A stretch of 5,044 nucleotides of DNA from Pseudomonadota bacterium (GTDB lineage: Bacteria; Desulfobacterota; Desulfobacteria; Desulfobacterales; Desulfobacteraceae). Position 1 is the first letter of the stretch. Each line of letters starts with the position of its first letter. The stretch lies in the NCBI GenBank assembly GCA_018812385.1, contig JAHJDU010000333.1, positions 1 through 5,044 on the forward strand, given 5' to 3'. Below are positions 1 to 5,044 of this stretch, piece after piece. Under the pieces are notes generated by a model. The model had not been told where the DNA came from. It did no database searches and was given only the letters and a program-made list of their open reading frames with translations. Position numbers and translations under genes: made by a program.

Positions 1-1
1 G

Positions 2-1309
2 GCCATCAGCATGGGTCTTGAATATACGCCTTTTCCGGCAACTGTATGCGGATACCTTTGCCCCAGTCCTTGTATGGCTTCGTGTACAAGGAACCAGAAT
101 TACTACTCACCCATTGATGTAAGGCTATTGGGAAAAGCCGGGGAAAACGTAAAACTGCCTAAACCCTCTAAAAAGAGTAAAAAGAAAATTGCTGTTATCG
201 GGGCAGGGCCAGGAGGCATTTCTGCTGCCTGGCATTTAACTTTAAAAGGACATACAGCCACAATGTTTGATATGGGCGACACCCTTGGCGGGAAAATTAC
301 TTCTGTTATTCCCGGATCAAGAATCCCGAAAGAGACGTTGGAAGCAGAGCTTAATCGTGTAAAAGAAGTGATTTCAGATATAAAATTAAACCAGGCAATT
401 ACCAATAAGGAATTTTCAAAAATCAAATATGATTATGATTTTACTATTATTGCGGTCGGATCAAAAAAACCAAGAACCTTGAATATTCCAGGCATTGAAA
501 AAGCTGTTTCTGCCAATGATTTTCTTGAAAAATCAAAAAAAGACAAAGTCACCCCCGGGAAAAGAGTAGTCATCATCGGTGCTGGAAATGTCGGATGTGA
601 TGTTGCCACAGAAGCCCATCGCCTGGGTGCCAAAGAGATTACCATGATTGATGTGCAGGAACCTGCAGCCTTTGGCAGAGAAAAAGAGGATGCCCAGGGC
701 ATTGGTGCTATTTTCAGATGGCCCTGCTTTACAAAAGAAATTACAAAAAAAGGCGTAGTGCTTCAAGATGGTGAAGTTTTAAAAGCTGATACCATAGTGA
801 TTTCCATCGGCGATATCCCGGATCTTGATTTTCTTGATGAGCAAATTACCATTGAAAAGGGATTTATCGCTGTGGATAAATTCAACCGGACCTCAGACCC
901 AAGTATTTTCGCCATTGGAGATGTTGTCGGCCCAGGGCTTATTACAGATGCCATTGGCGCAGGAAGAAGAGCGGCTCTAAGCATCGACCGGATAATTGCC
1001 GGGAAAAGCCCTGATCATGGAGACATTTTACCGCAGATTGATAAGCAGCGGATCAGCCTTGAATATTATAACCCCAGAAATGATGCTGACAATCTGAGTG
1101 ATTGTGGTACGGATTGCGCTTCATGTGGCCAATGCAGGGATTGCGGCATCTGTGTGGCAGTCTGTCCTGAAACTGCCATAAAAAGAGTTGAAATTAACAA
1201 ACAAGTCTTTGAATATAAGGTAGACCCGGATCTTTGTATCGGCTGTGGATTCTGCAAAGGCGCATGCCCTTGCGGAATATGGGACTTAATTCCCAACACA
1301 GCCTTATAA
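2..1309 (+). CDS. GltD-like FAD/NAD(P)-dependent oxidoreductase with C-terminal 2x[4Fe-4S] ferredoxin domain (5' end outside window)
   Basis: The reading frame is open to the left edge (Ala-Ile-Ser precede the first Met at 11), so this is a 3' fragment and that Met is probably internal. Residues below are numbered from it. C13, C17, C21 and C25, in a VCGYLCPSPC context, match the end of the N-terminal iron-sulfur domain of glutamate synthase small subunits and dihydropyrimidine dehydrogenases. A first Rossmann motif (VIGAGPGG, about 62-69) should bind FAD and a second (IIGAGNVG, about 188-195) NAD(P)H. FAIGDVVG (about 300-307) is the usual C-terminal FAD motif. The tail carries two ferredoxin motifs: C375/C378/C381/C385 followed by Pro, and C409/C412/C415/C419 followed by Pro. 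Three further cysteines (C365, C369, C372) precede them. By family, it would move electrons between NAD(P)H and a partner such as a glutamate synthase large subunit or ferredoxin in the cytoplasm. The partner is not visible, so the substrate is uncertain. Confidence 0.88.
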   Translation, partial: AISMGLEYTPFPATVCGYLCPSPCMASCTRNQNYYSPIDVRLLGKAGENVKLPKPSKKSKKKIAVIGAGPGGISAAWHLTLKGHTATMFDMGDTLGGKITSVIPGSRIPKETLEAELNRVKEVISDIKLNQAITNKEFSKIKYDYDFTIIAVGSKKPRTLNIPGIEKAVSANDFLEKSKKDKVTPGKRVVIIGAGNVGCDVATEAHRLGAKEITMIDVQEPAAFGREKEDAQGIGAIFRWPCFTKEITKKGVVLQDGEVLKADTIVISIGDIPDLDFLDEQITIEKGFIAVDKFNRTSDPSIFAIGDVVGPGLITDAIGAGRRAALSIDRIIAGKSPDHGDILPQIDKQRISLEYYNPRNDADNLSDCGTDCASCGQCRDCGICVAVCPETAIKRVEINKQVFEYKVDPDLCIGCGFCKGACPCGIWDLIPNTAL

Positions 1310-1336
1310 AAAATTAAATTATATAGAGAATTTTTT
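1308..1336 (+). repeat. All-AT inverted repeat after the oxidoreductase stop codon; weak terminator candidate
   Basis: AAAAAATT (1308-1315) is perfectly complementary to AATTTTTT (1329-1336), with a 13-nt loop, and a second T-rich stretch follows (1338-1343). The left arm overlaps the TAA stop. The stem has no G or C, so it would be weak. It could cause some termination between the two plus-strand genes, or it may only reflect the AT-rich composition of the gap. Confidence 0.25.
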
Positions 1337-1346
1337 ATTTTTTCTA

Positions 1347-1377
1347 TTGACTATTAAGTATAATTTCTTAATAGAAT
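1347..1377 (+). promoter_or_regulatory. Candidate promoter/operator of the GAF-ANTAR gene containing a perfect 8-bp inverted repeat
   Basis: CTATTAAG (1351-1358) and CTTAATAG (1367-1374) form a perfect 8-bp inverted repeat around an 8-nt centre that holds a consensus -10 hexamer, TATAAT (1359-1364). TTGACT (1347-1352) resembles a -35 box but lies only 6 bp from that TATAAT; its partner could instead be TAGAAT (1372-1377), with a long 19-bp spacer. No good -35 lies 16-18 bp upstream of TATAAT. The arrangement suggests a promoter overlapped by a dyad-symmetric regulator site, or an RNA hairpin just ahead of the ribosome binding site. It is a candidate only, because the region is AT-rich. Confidence 0.35.
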
Positions 1378-1383
1378 AAGGAG
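1378..1383 (+). promoter_or_regulatory. Ribosome binding site of the GAF-ANTAR gene, tightly spaced
   Basis: AAGGAG lies only 2 nt before the ATG at 1386, closer than the usual 5-9 nt. No better in-frame start is seen just downstream, and the protein begins sensibly just ahead of the GAF domain, so this start is kept. Confidence 0.6.
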
Positions 1384-1385
1384 TT

Positions 1386-2111
1386 ATGGATAAACAGGAT
1401 CAGACATATGACGGCTATATAAAAGCATTGACCGACATCAGCCGGGCAATCACCTCAGATCTTTTCATTGAAGACCTGTTAAAACTGATTGTCATGGTGA
1501 CGGCCAAGGTTACAGGTGTTGAGATCTGTTCTTTATGGATTGTCAATGAAGAGGAAAAACCGCCAAAAATCCGACTTAAGGCGACCCAGTCCATTTCTCC
1601 GGAGTATATCAAGGACAGGGCGCTTAATCTGGACGAAGGTGTTGTAGGGTTTGTTGTAACCCATAAAAAACCTTTGATTCTAAAAGATGTGTTAGAATCC
1701 GATCGGTTCAAAGAAAAAGATATGGCCAGAAAACTGGGCCTTGTCTCCATGGTTGGTATCCCTTTAATCGCTAAAGAAGACAAAGTCATTGGAGTCTTAA
1801 ACTGTTTTACAGCCACACCCCATGATTTTTCCGATACAGAAGTCAATCTTTTAAGAGCTGTTGCCAATCAGTCTGCTATCGCCATTGTCAATACGGAACT
1901 GATGGTAAAAACCAAGGTGATCCAGGAAGAATTGGAAGCCCGCAAAAAGATAGAACAGGCCAAGGAAGTTCTCATGCATAACCGTAAAATGACCGGTGAT
2001 GAAGCCTATGGCTGGATACGAAAAAGAAGCATGGACTCAAGAAAATCCATACGTGAAGTGGCAGAAGCAGTGGTCCTTTCTCATGAAATCTTTAATGACG
2101 AATCATCTTAA
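1386..2111 (+). CDS. GAF-ANTAR domain protein, predicted RNA-binding transcription antiterminator
   Basis: The complete protein has 241 residues. Residues about 15-170 form a GAF domain: an early helix (ALTDISRAIT), a central segment (EGVVGFVVTHKKPLILKDV, about 84-102) and the late IPLIAKEDKVIGVLNC strand pair with a closing ANQSAIAI helix. A charged, probably coiled-coil linker (about 171-190) leads into a C-terminal ANTAR domain (about 185-232), recognised by IEQAKEVLM, then EAYGWIRKRSMDSRKSIREVA, with its conserved Ala, Arg and Ser-Met positions. ANTAR domains bind paired hexaloop RNA hairpins and prevent intrinsic termination, often in nitrogen or small-molecule catabolic operons. The GAF domain would be the sensor, replacing the receiver domain found in many ANTAR response regulators; its ligand cannot be read from sequence. 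There is no signal peptide or membrane segment, so it should be cytoplasmic. It follows the GltD-like gene by 76 bp, which is compatible with co-regulation. I saw no clear ANTAR RNA target beside it. Confidence 0.88.
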   Translation: MDKQDQTYDGYIKALTDISRAITSDLFIEDLLKLIVMVTAKVTGVEICSLWIVNEEEKPPKIRLKATQSISPEYIKDRALNLDEGVVGFVVTHKKPLILKDVLESDRFKEKDMARKLGLVSMVGIPLIAKEDKVIGVLNCFTATPHDFSDTEVNLLRAVANQSAIAIVNTELMVKTKVIQEELEARKKIEQAKEVLMHNRKMTGDEAYGWIRKRSMDSRKSIREVAEAVVLSHEIFNDESS

Positions 2112-2158
2112 CCCAGACACAACCTTTTTGCCCAACCATAGCATTCTTGGCATCTTTC

Positions 2159-2875
2159 TTACCAGAACCCCCAATGGCCGGTAAAATACACATATAAGGC
2201 CAGAGCTAAATTTGTTGTCCCATGTGCTACCATGCAGGATAAAAGGTCTTTTCTCATGATCCATAATATGGAGATCAATATGCTGTAAGCCGCAGCTGCC
2301 GGCCACTCAATTGGAAGGTGTCCTGCTGTAAATGCAATGGTTGAAATACCAATGGCCATTATGCTCCAGGCTCCCGGCTTGACCTCATCAATATGGTTAT
2401 TATCCAGGGTCTCATTCAGAGGTGAAGCAATGTTATTGTTTTTCCTGTTGATATCCCATTGAAACGCCACTCGGAATATATATCCCCGGATAAAAAATTC
2501 CTCAAAAACAGGGACAATCAATGCGGCTGAAAATAATTTGAGGAAAAAACCTGAATTGGTCCAGGGTTTACCTGTAACCTCTATGAAAGGGGCCATCAAA
2601 AGGCACCAGATTGCAAAACCAACAATTCCGAAAACAATCCCGTAAAAGATTGAGCCTGATATTTTTTTAGGGCCGGTGATGGGGGCATACCATTTCCAGG
2701 CCCAGTATAAAATAAAAGGGACAATGATGATTTTTAAGATATAATGGATCTCAATAGGAATCCTGTCCTGACTTAATGAAGCAATTCCAACATATGCAAA
2801 ATATGGCACACCATAGGGAAGTAACAGGTCCCTATTGGTGATTTTTTTCGATTCTGCATCTGTTTTTTTATTCAA
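2159..2875 (-). CDS. CPBP/CAAX-type intramembrane glutamic protease, resembling the exosortase-associated 'CAAX prenyl protease-related' type
   Basis: A 238-residue multi-spanning membrane protein with the three signatures of the CPBP (Abi/Rce1-like) family: EEFFIR (E125, E126, R130), FTAGH (F182 to H186) and HGTTN (H218, N222). These residues form the glutamate-activated active site inside the membrane. Hydrophobic segments lie near 21-36, 45-62, 75-95, 113-124, 171-185, 193-206 and 217-231. The C-terminus (AHGTTNLALALYVYFTGHWGFW, in parts about 217-238) and the Pro-aromatic start of the first segment recall, from memory, the protease family that accompanies or is fused to exosortases. A polar loop (about 141-168) lies between the first and second motifs. 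The start is TTG on the minus strand (CAA at 2873-2875), with no clear ribosome binding site. It lies 21 bp after the helicase stop, in the same frame, which suggests translational coupling. A GTG start at residue 23 would cut the first membrane segment. The substrate is unknown. Confidence 0.82.
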   Translation of the reverse strand: MNKKTDAESKKITNRDLLLPYGVPYFAYVGIASLSQDRIPIEIHYILKIIIVPFILYWAWKWYAPITGPKKISGSIFYGIVFGIVGFAIWCLLMAPFIEVTGKPWTNSGFFLKLFSAALIVPVFEEFFIRGYIFRVAFQWDINRKNNNIASPLNETLDNNHIDEVKPGAWSIMAIGISTIAFTAGHLPIEWPAAAAYSILISILWIMRKDLLSCMVAHGTTNLALALYVYFTGHWGFW

Positions 2876-2896
2876 AGTATAACAGACCCATTTTTT

Positions 2897-4636
2897 TTAG
2901 GCACACTTTGAAATATCCATCCTCTGGGATTTCACCCAGGTTTTTTTCAACAGCGTGAAAATTTTCGTTGGCATGCCGTAGGGAAGATCCACAAAGGAAA
3001 ATTCCTCATTAATGTCAATGTGTCCTATGTGTTTGCTGTCAAGACCAGCTTCATTTGAAATGGCGCCCACAATATTACCCGCACGGATCCCGTGGCGCTG
3101 GCCCACCTCAATGCGATACCGCTCCATGCCAGTTTCCAGGGGGATGATAATCGCCTCTTTTCGCATGGATGGCTTTTTTATCTGTTTGGGTTCTTGCTTT
3201 TTAACAGACAGATGTTTTTCCCCGGAAAGATCTGTCCTAGTCGGCCGTTCATTCTGGATAGGCCGGACGTTCCCGGCTGTTTTGATTTTTGTCGTTTTCT
3301 CATTTTTTGGAGCCGATAATAAGAAGGGTGTGTCACCATGAGCCAGTTTAGCAAGGGCCGCTGCAACCTGTGCTACAGGGATATCCTGTTCCTGGGCATA
3401 CCCCTCAATCAATTCCTGGAAAACACTCAAATCTTCTGATGCCAGGGTCTGGGTGATGGATAGTTTAAAATCAGCCATCCGTTTGGTATTGATAGTCTTG
3501 TGGGATGGCAGGGAGATTTCCCTGATGTTATTTTTGGTGGTTCGTTCTATAACCTTAAGCATCCAGCGTTCGTTCCGGTTCACGAACAGGATGGCTTCTC
3601 CTGTACGTCCTGCCCTGCCAGTTCTGCCAATCCTGTGAACATAGGGTTCCACCTTAGGTGGCATGTCATAATTGATCACATGGGAGATCCGGTCCACATC
3701 CAGGCCCCGGGCAGCCACATCTGTTGCCACCAGGATATCGATATACCCGTTTTTCAACCGGTTGATAGTCCGCTCCCTGGCATTCTGGGCAATATCCCCA
3801 TTCAGGGCTTCTGCCTTGAATCCTTTGTCCTCAAGAGCTTTTGCCACCTCAAGGGTGGCGGTTTTGGTTTTGGTAAACACAATCACCCCATCAAAGGAGA
3901 TACCTTCCAGGATCTGTGTCAGGGCCTGGATTTTTTTAGTCCCGTTGACCATCCAGTATTGCTGGTTAATGGTGTTAATCTCTGTGGAGTCTGGTTCGAC
4001 CATGATCTCTTTTGGAGTTTTCAGATATTTTTGGGCAATTTTCCTAATGGGCAGGGGCATGGTGGCTGAAAATAGAGCGATCTGTGTATCATCCGGTGTT
4101 TTGTCCAGGATCCATTCCACATCGTCAATAAAGCCCATGTGAAGCATTTCATCTGCCTCATCTATTACCACACAGAAAAGATCTGCAAAAGACACTGTTT
4201 TTTTTCGCATATGATCCATGAGTCGGCCTGGCGTTCCCACCACCACATGGACACCCCGCTTGAGTTGGTTCAACTGGATACCGTAACTCTGGCCCCCGTA
4301 TACAGATAATACGTTCAGCCCTTTCATCTTTGCCCCATATGTTTTAAAGGACTCGGCCACCTGTATGGCCAGCTCCCTGGTGGGGGTCAGCACCAATACC
4401 TGGGGCCGTTTATTGTCAAGGTCAATCCGGGACAGCAGAGGCATTGCAAAGGCAGCGGTCTTGCCTGTACCGGTCCTTGCCTGTCCTATCATGTCTTTTC
4501 CCTGAAGCAGATGGGGAATAGTTAAGGTCTGGATCGGGGTGGGGGTGATATAGCCCACATTTTGCAATGCAGAAAATACAGCGGGGCTCAGGTTCATTCC
4601 GTTAAACCCGGTCAAGGGTAAATTGTTCAGGGGCAT
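2897..4636 (-). CDS. deaD: DEAD-box ATP-dependent RNA helicase, DeaD/CsdA type
   Basis: The 579-residue protein carries the full helicase motif set in order: Q motif (F11 and GYITPTPIQ, 28-36), motif I ARTGTGKT (53-60), Ia PTREL (85-89), GG (114-115), Ib TPGR (135-138), motif II DEAD (159-162), III SAT (190-192), IV VIVFTKT (251-257), V around ATDVAARGLDVD (304-315) and VI HRIGRTGR (334-341). A lysine-rich, low-complexity linker (about 440-495) connects to a C-terminal DbpA-type, RRM-like RNA-binding domain (about 504-578; ERYRIEVGQRHGIRAGNIVGAI start, in parts). It should unwind RNA duplexes with ATP in ribosome assembly, cold adaptation and mRNA turnover. The length and C-terminal domain favour DeaD/CsdA over RhlE or SrmB; it lacks the longer tail of the E. 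coli protein. The ATG at 4634-4636 is supported by AAGGA 5 nt upstream. All catalytic residues are present. It heads a likely two-gene unit with the membrane protease. Its leader contains a terminator-like hairpin. Confidence 0.96.
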   Translation of the reverse strand: MPLNNLPLTGFNGMNLSPAVFSALQNVGYITPTPIQTLTIPHLLQGKDMIGQARTGTGKTAAFAMPLLSRIDLDNKRPQVLVLTPTRELAIQVAESFKTYGAKMKGLNVLSVYGGQSYGIQLNQLKRGVHVVVGTPGRLMDHMRKKTVSFADLFCVVIDEADEMLHMGFIDDVEWILDKTPDDTQIALFSATMPLPIRKIAQKYLKTPKEIMVEPDSTEINTINQQYWMVNGTKKIQALTQILEGISFDGVIVFTKTKTATLEVAKALEDKGFKAEALNGDIAQNARERTINRLKNGYIDILVATDVAARGLDVDRISHVINYDMPPKVEPYVHRIGRTGRAGRTGEAILFVNRNERWMLKVIERTTKNNIREISLPSHKTINTKRMADFKLSITQTLASEDLSVFQELIEGYAQEQDIPVAQVAAALAKLAHGDTPFLLSAPKNEKTTKIKTAGNVRPIQNERPTRTDLSGEKHLSVKKQEPKQIKKPSMRKEAIIIPLETGMERYRIEVGQRHGIRAGNIVGAISNEAGLDSKHIGHIDINEEFSFVDLPYGMPTKIFTLLKKTWVKSQRMDISKCA

Positions 4637-4641
4637 AGGTT

Positions 4642-4646
4642 TCCTT
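4642..4646 (-). promoter_or_regulatory. Ribosome binding site of deaD
   Basis: On the minus strand AAGGA lies 5 nt before the ATG at 4634-4636, which fixes the helicase start. It directly follows the U tract of the leader hairpin, so folding or termination there would affect access to it. Confidence 0.75.
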
Positions 4647-4675
4647 TAAAAAAAAAGACCGGGATCTCCGGCCAT
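4646..4675 (-). other. Nine-codon mini-ORF in the deaD leader (possible leader peptide)
   Basis: On the minus strand an ATG at 4673-4675 opens a short frame, MAGDPGLFF, ending in TAA at 4646-4648, next to the deaD ribosome binding site. It spans the whole terminator-like hairpin and U tract, so a translating ribosome would disrupt the hairpin. There is no purine-rich ribosome binding site upstream of the ATG, so translation is doubtful and the frame could be chance. Confidence 0.2.
4648..4673 (-). terminator. Intrinsic-terminator-like hairpin in the deaD leader (attenuator candidate)
   Basis: Read on the minus strand, GGCCGG (4673-4668) pairs with CCGGTC (4662-4657) around a 5-nt loop; one pair is G-U. 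Nine consecutive T residues (4656-4648) follow at once. This is the classic form of a Rho-independent terminator, although the stem is short (6 bp). It lies downstream of the proposed deaD promoter and abuts the deaD ribosome binding site. No minus-strand gene is visible upstream for it to end, so attenuation of deaD itself is the natural reading. Confidence 0.55.
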
Positions 4676-4693
4676 GGGAATCAAAAATTAGTT

Positions 4694-4722
4694 ATATTAC
4701 ACGAATTTATTTCGTTGAGCAA
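4694..4722 (-). promoter_or_regulatory. Candidate sigma-70-type promoter for deaD
   Basis: On the minus strand TTGCTC (4722-4717) and TAATAT (4699-4694) are separated by 17 bp, with TG directly before the -10 hexamer. Transcription would begin near 4687, giving a leader of about 50 nt that includes the hairpin. The spacer holds a perfect 5-bp inverted repeat, ACGAA/TTCGT (4701-4705 and 4711-4715), possibly an operator. Each hexamer matches consensus in four of six positions. Confidence 0.4.
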
Positions 4723-4762
4723 GAGATATTTTTTTATGGAAAAAATATTTGAGATTTTTTGT

Positions 4763-4790
4763 TTGACAATTAAAAACTAGCACTTAAAGT
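4763..4790 (+). promoter_or_regulatory. Candidate sigma-70-type promoter for the cyclophilin gene
   Basis: A perfect TTGACA (4763-4768) is followed after 16 bp by TAAAGT (4785-4790), which matches the -10 consensus in four of six positions. Transcription would start near 4797 and give a leader of about 30 nt. GTTTGAC occurs twice, at 4761-4767 and 4789-4795. The rest of the 190-bp divergent region is AT-rich, with nothing else recognisable beyond the deaD control elements. Confidence 0.5.
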
Positions 4791-4814
4791 TTGACCATAT
4801 TTGTTTTTTATTAA

Positions 4815-4820
4815 AAGGAG
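4815..4820 (+). promoter_or_regulatory. Ribosome binding site of the cyclophilin gene
   Basis: AAGGAG lies 6 nt before the ATG at 4827, an ideal spacing that decides the start. Confidence 0.8.
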
Positions 4821-4826
4821 AGAAAA

Positions 4827-5044
4827 ATGCCTGACTTAACAGCTATTATTGAAACAAGCAAAGGGACTATCAACATAAAATTATTTGCTGATCAGACTCC
4901 TGTTACCCGTGGTAATTTTGCAAATCTTGCAAAAAGGGAATATTATAATGGTCTTAAATTTCATCGTGTCATCCCGGATTTCATGATCCAGGGGGGATGC
5001 CCCTATGGCAATGGCATGGGTGGACCTGGTTATGAATTTAAGGA
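4827..5044 (+). CDS. Cyclophilin-type peptidyl-prolyl cis-trans isomerase, cytoplasmic (3' end outside window)
   Basis: The first 72 residues of the protein are visible. They start MPDLTAIIETSKGTINIKLF and continue with TPVTRGNFANLA (24-35), the usual bacterial cyclophilin beginning. The active-site segment FHRVIPDFMIQGG (45-57) contains the catalytic Arg (R47), with F52, M53 and Q55 at the positions that bind the substrate proline in family members, followed by the GMGGPGYEF loop (63-71). The enzyme would catalyse cis-trans isomerisation of Xaa-Pro bonds and assist protein folding. There is no signal peptide, so it resembles cytoplasmic PpiB rather than periplasmic PpiA. The frame runs off the right edge, so any C-terminal extension cannot be judged. 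It is transcribed divergently from deaD, and the start is fixed by a strong ribosome binding site. Confidence 0.95.
   Translation, partial: MPDLTAIIETSKGTINIKLFADQTPVTRGNFANLAKREYYNGLKFHRVIPDFMIQGGCPYGNGMGGPGYEFK

Noticed and set aside
1351..1374. The 8-bp inverted repeat as an ANTAR RNA target hairpin
   Set aside because: The loop is 8 nt (TATAATTT), not the hexaloop with A at position 1 and G at position 4, and there is no paired second hairpin.
1415..1867. 150-codon minus-strand open frame opposite the GAF domain
   Set aside because: It lies entirely antisense to a well-recognised GAF domain and has no recognisable motif of its own.
2130..2160. Possible terminator between the convergent genes (GCCCAA pairing with TTGGC, then a T-containing stretch)
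   Set aside because: The stem is about 5 bp with a bulge and an 11-nt loop, and the following ATCTTTCTT is a poor T tract. The 47-bp gap shows no convincing terminator for either gene.
3500..4142. Long open frames on the plus strand (189 and 156 codons) inside the helicase gene
   Set aside because: They are antisense shadows of conserved helicase motifs, have no family features and overlap each other; the minus-strand gene explains the sequence fully.
4779..4787. CTAGCACTT resembles one half of the CIRCE heat-shock operator (TTAGCACTC)
   Set aside because: The required inverted second half (GAGTGCTAA) after about 9 bp is absent; the following sequence is AAGTTTGACC. A lone half-site is not evidence for HrcA control.
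1..5044. Mobile element, CRISPR array, defence island or other new system
   Set aside because: No transposase, integrase, direct-repeat array, terminal repeats or tRNA gene was found. The genes are ordinary core or near-core families. CPBP proteins are sometimes called Abi, but the helicase context gives no support for a defence role.

Overview
The window looks like chromosomal housekeeping DNA from a strictly anaerobic, moderately AT-rich Gram-negative bacterium. Its nearest relatives are probably sulfate reducers of the Desulfobacterales (Desulfobacterota). That assignment rests on protein character alone: a GltD-type flavoprotein with a C-terminal cysteine-rich ferredoxin tail, a GAF-ANTAR regulator, and a CAAX-protease of the exosortase-associated type. 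No rRNA, tRNA, CRISPR array, insertion sequence or phage gene is visible.

Layout. Positions 2-1309 (+) are the 3' part of a glutamate-synthase-small-subunit-like FAD/NAD(P) oxidoreductase that ends in a 2x[4Fe-4S] ferredoxin domain; its 5' end lies outside the window. After a 76-bp, very AT-rich gap with two inverted repeats comes a complete GAF-ANTAR protein (1386-2111, +), a predicted RNA-binding antiterminator. It converges, across only 47 bp, on a minus-strand pair: a DEAD-box RNA helicase of the DeaD/CsdA type (2897-4636) followed 21 bp later by a CPBP/CAAX-type intramembrane protease (2159-2875). A 190-bp AT-rich divergent region (4637-4826) separates the helicase from the start of a cytoplasmic cyclophilin-type peptidyl-prolyl isomerase (4827 to the window end, +).

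How the genes may work together. The helicase and the cyclophilin are both folding or remodelling factors, for RNA and protein respectively, and share a divergent control region. The first two genes may form an amino-nitrogen unit in which the ANTAR protein regulates transcripts by antitermination; this is inference from adjacency and from what ANTAR proteins do elsewhere. The protease is probably translated by coupling to the helicase, since it has a TTG start and no clear ribosome binding site.

Most noteworthy are (i) the deaD leader, where a terminator-like hairpin with a U9 tract lies against the ribosome binding site and coincides with a nine-codon mini-ORF, and (ii) the exosortase-type CAAX protease placed behind deaD, in the same reading frame as the helicase. 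I see no convincing wholly new system here.
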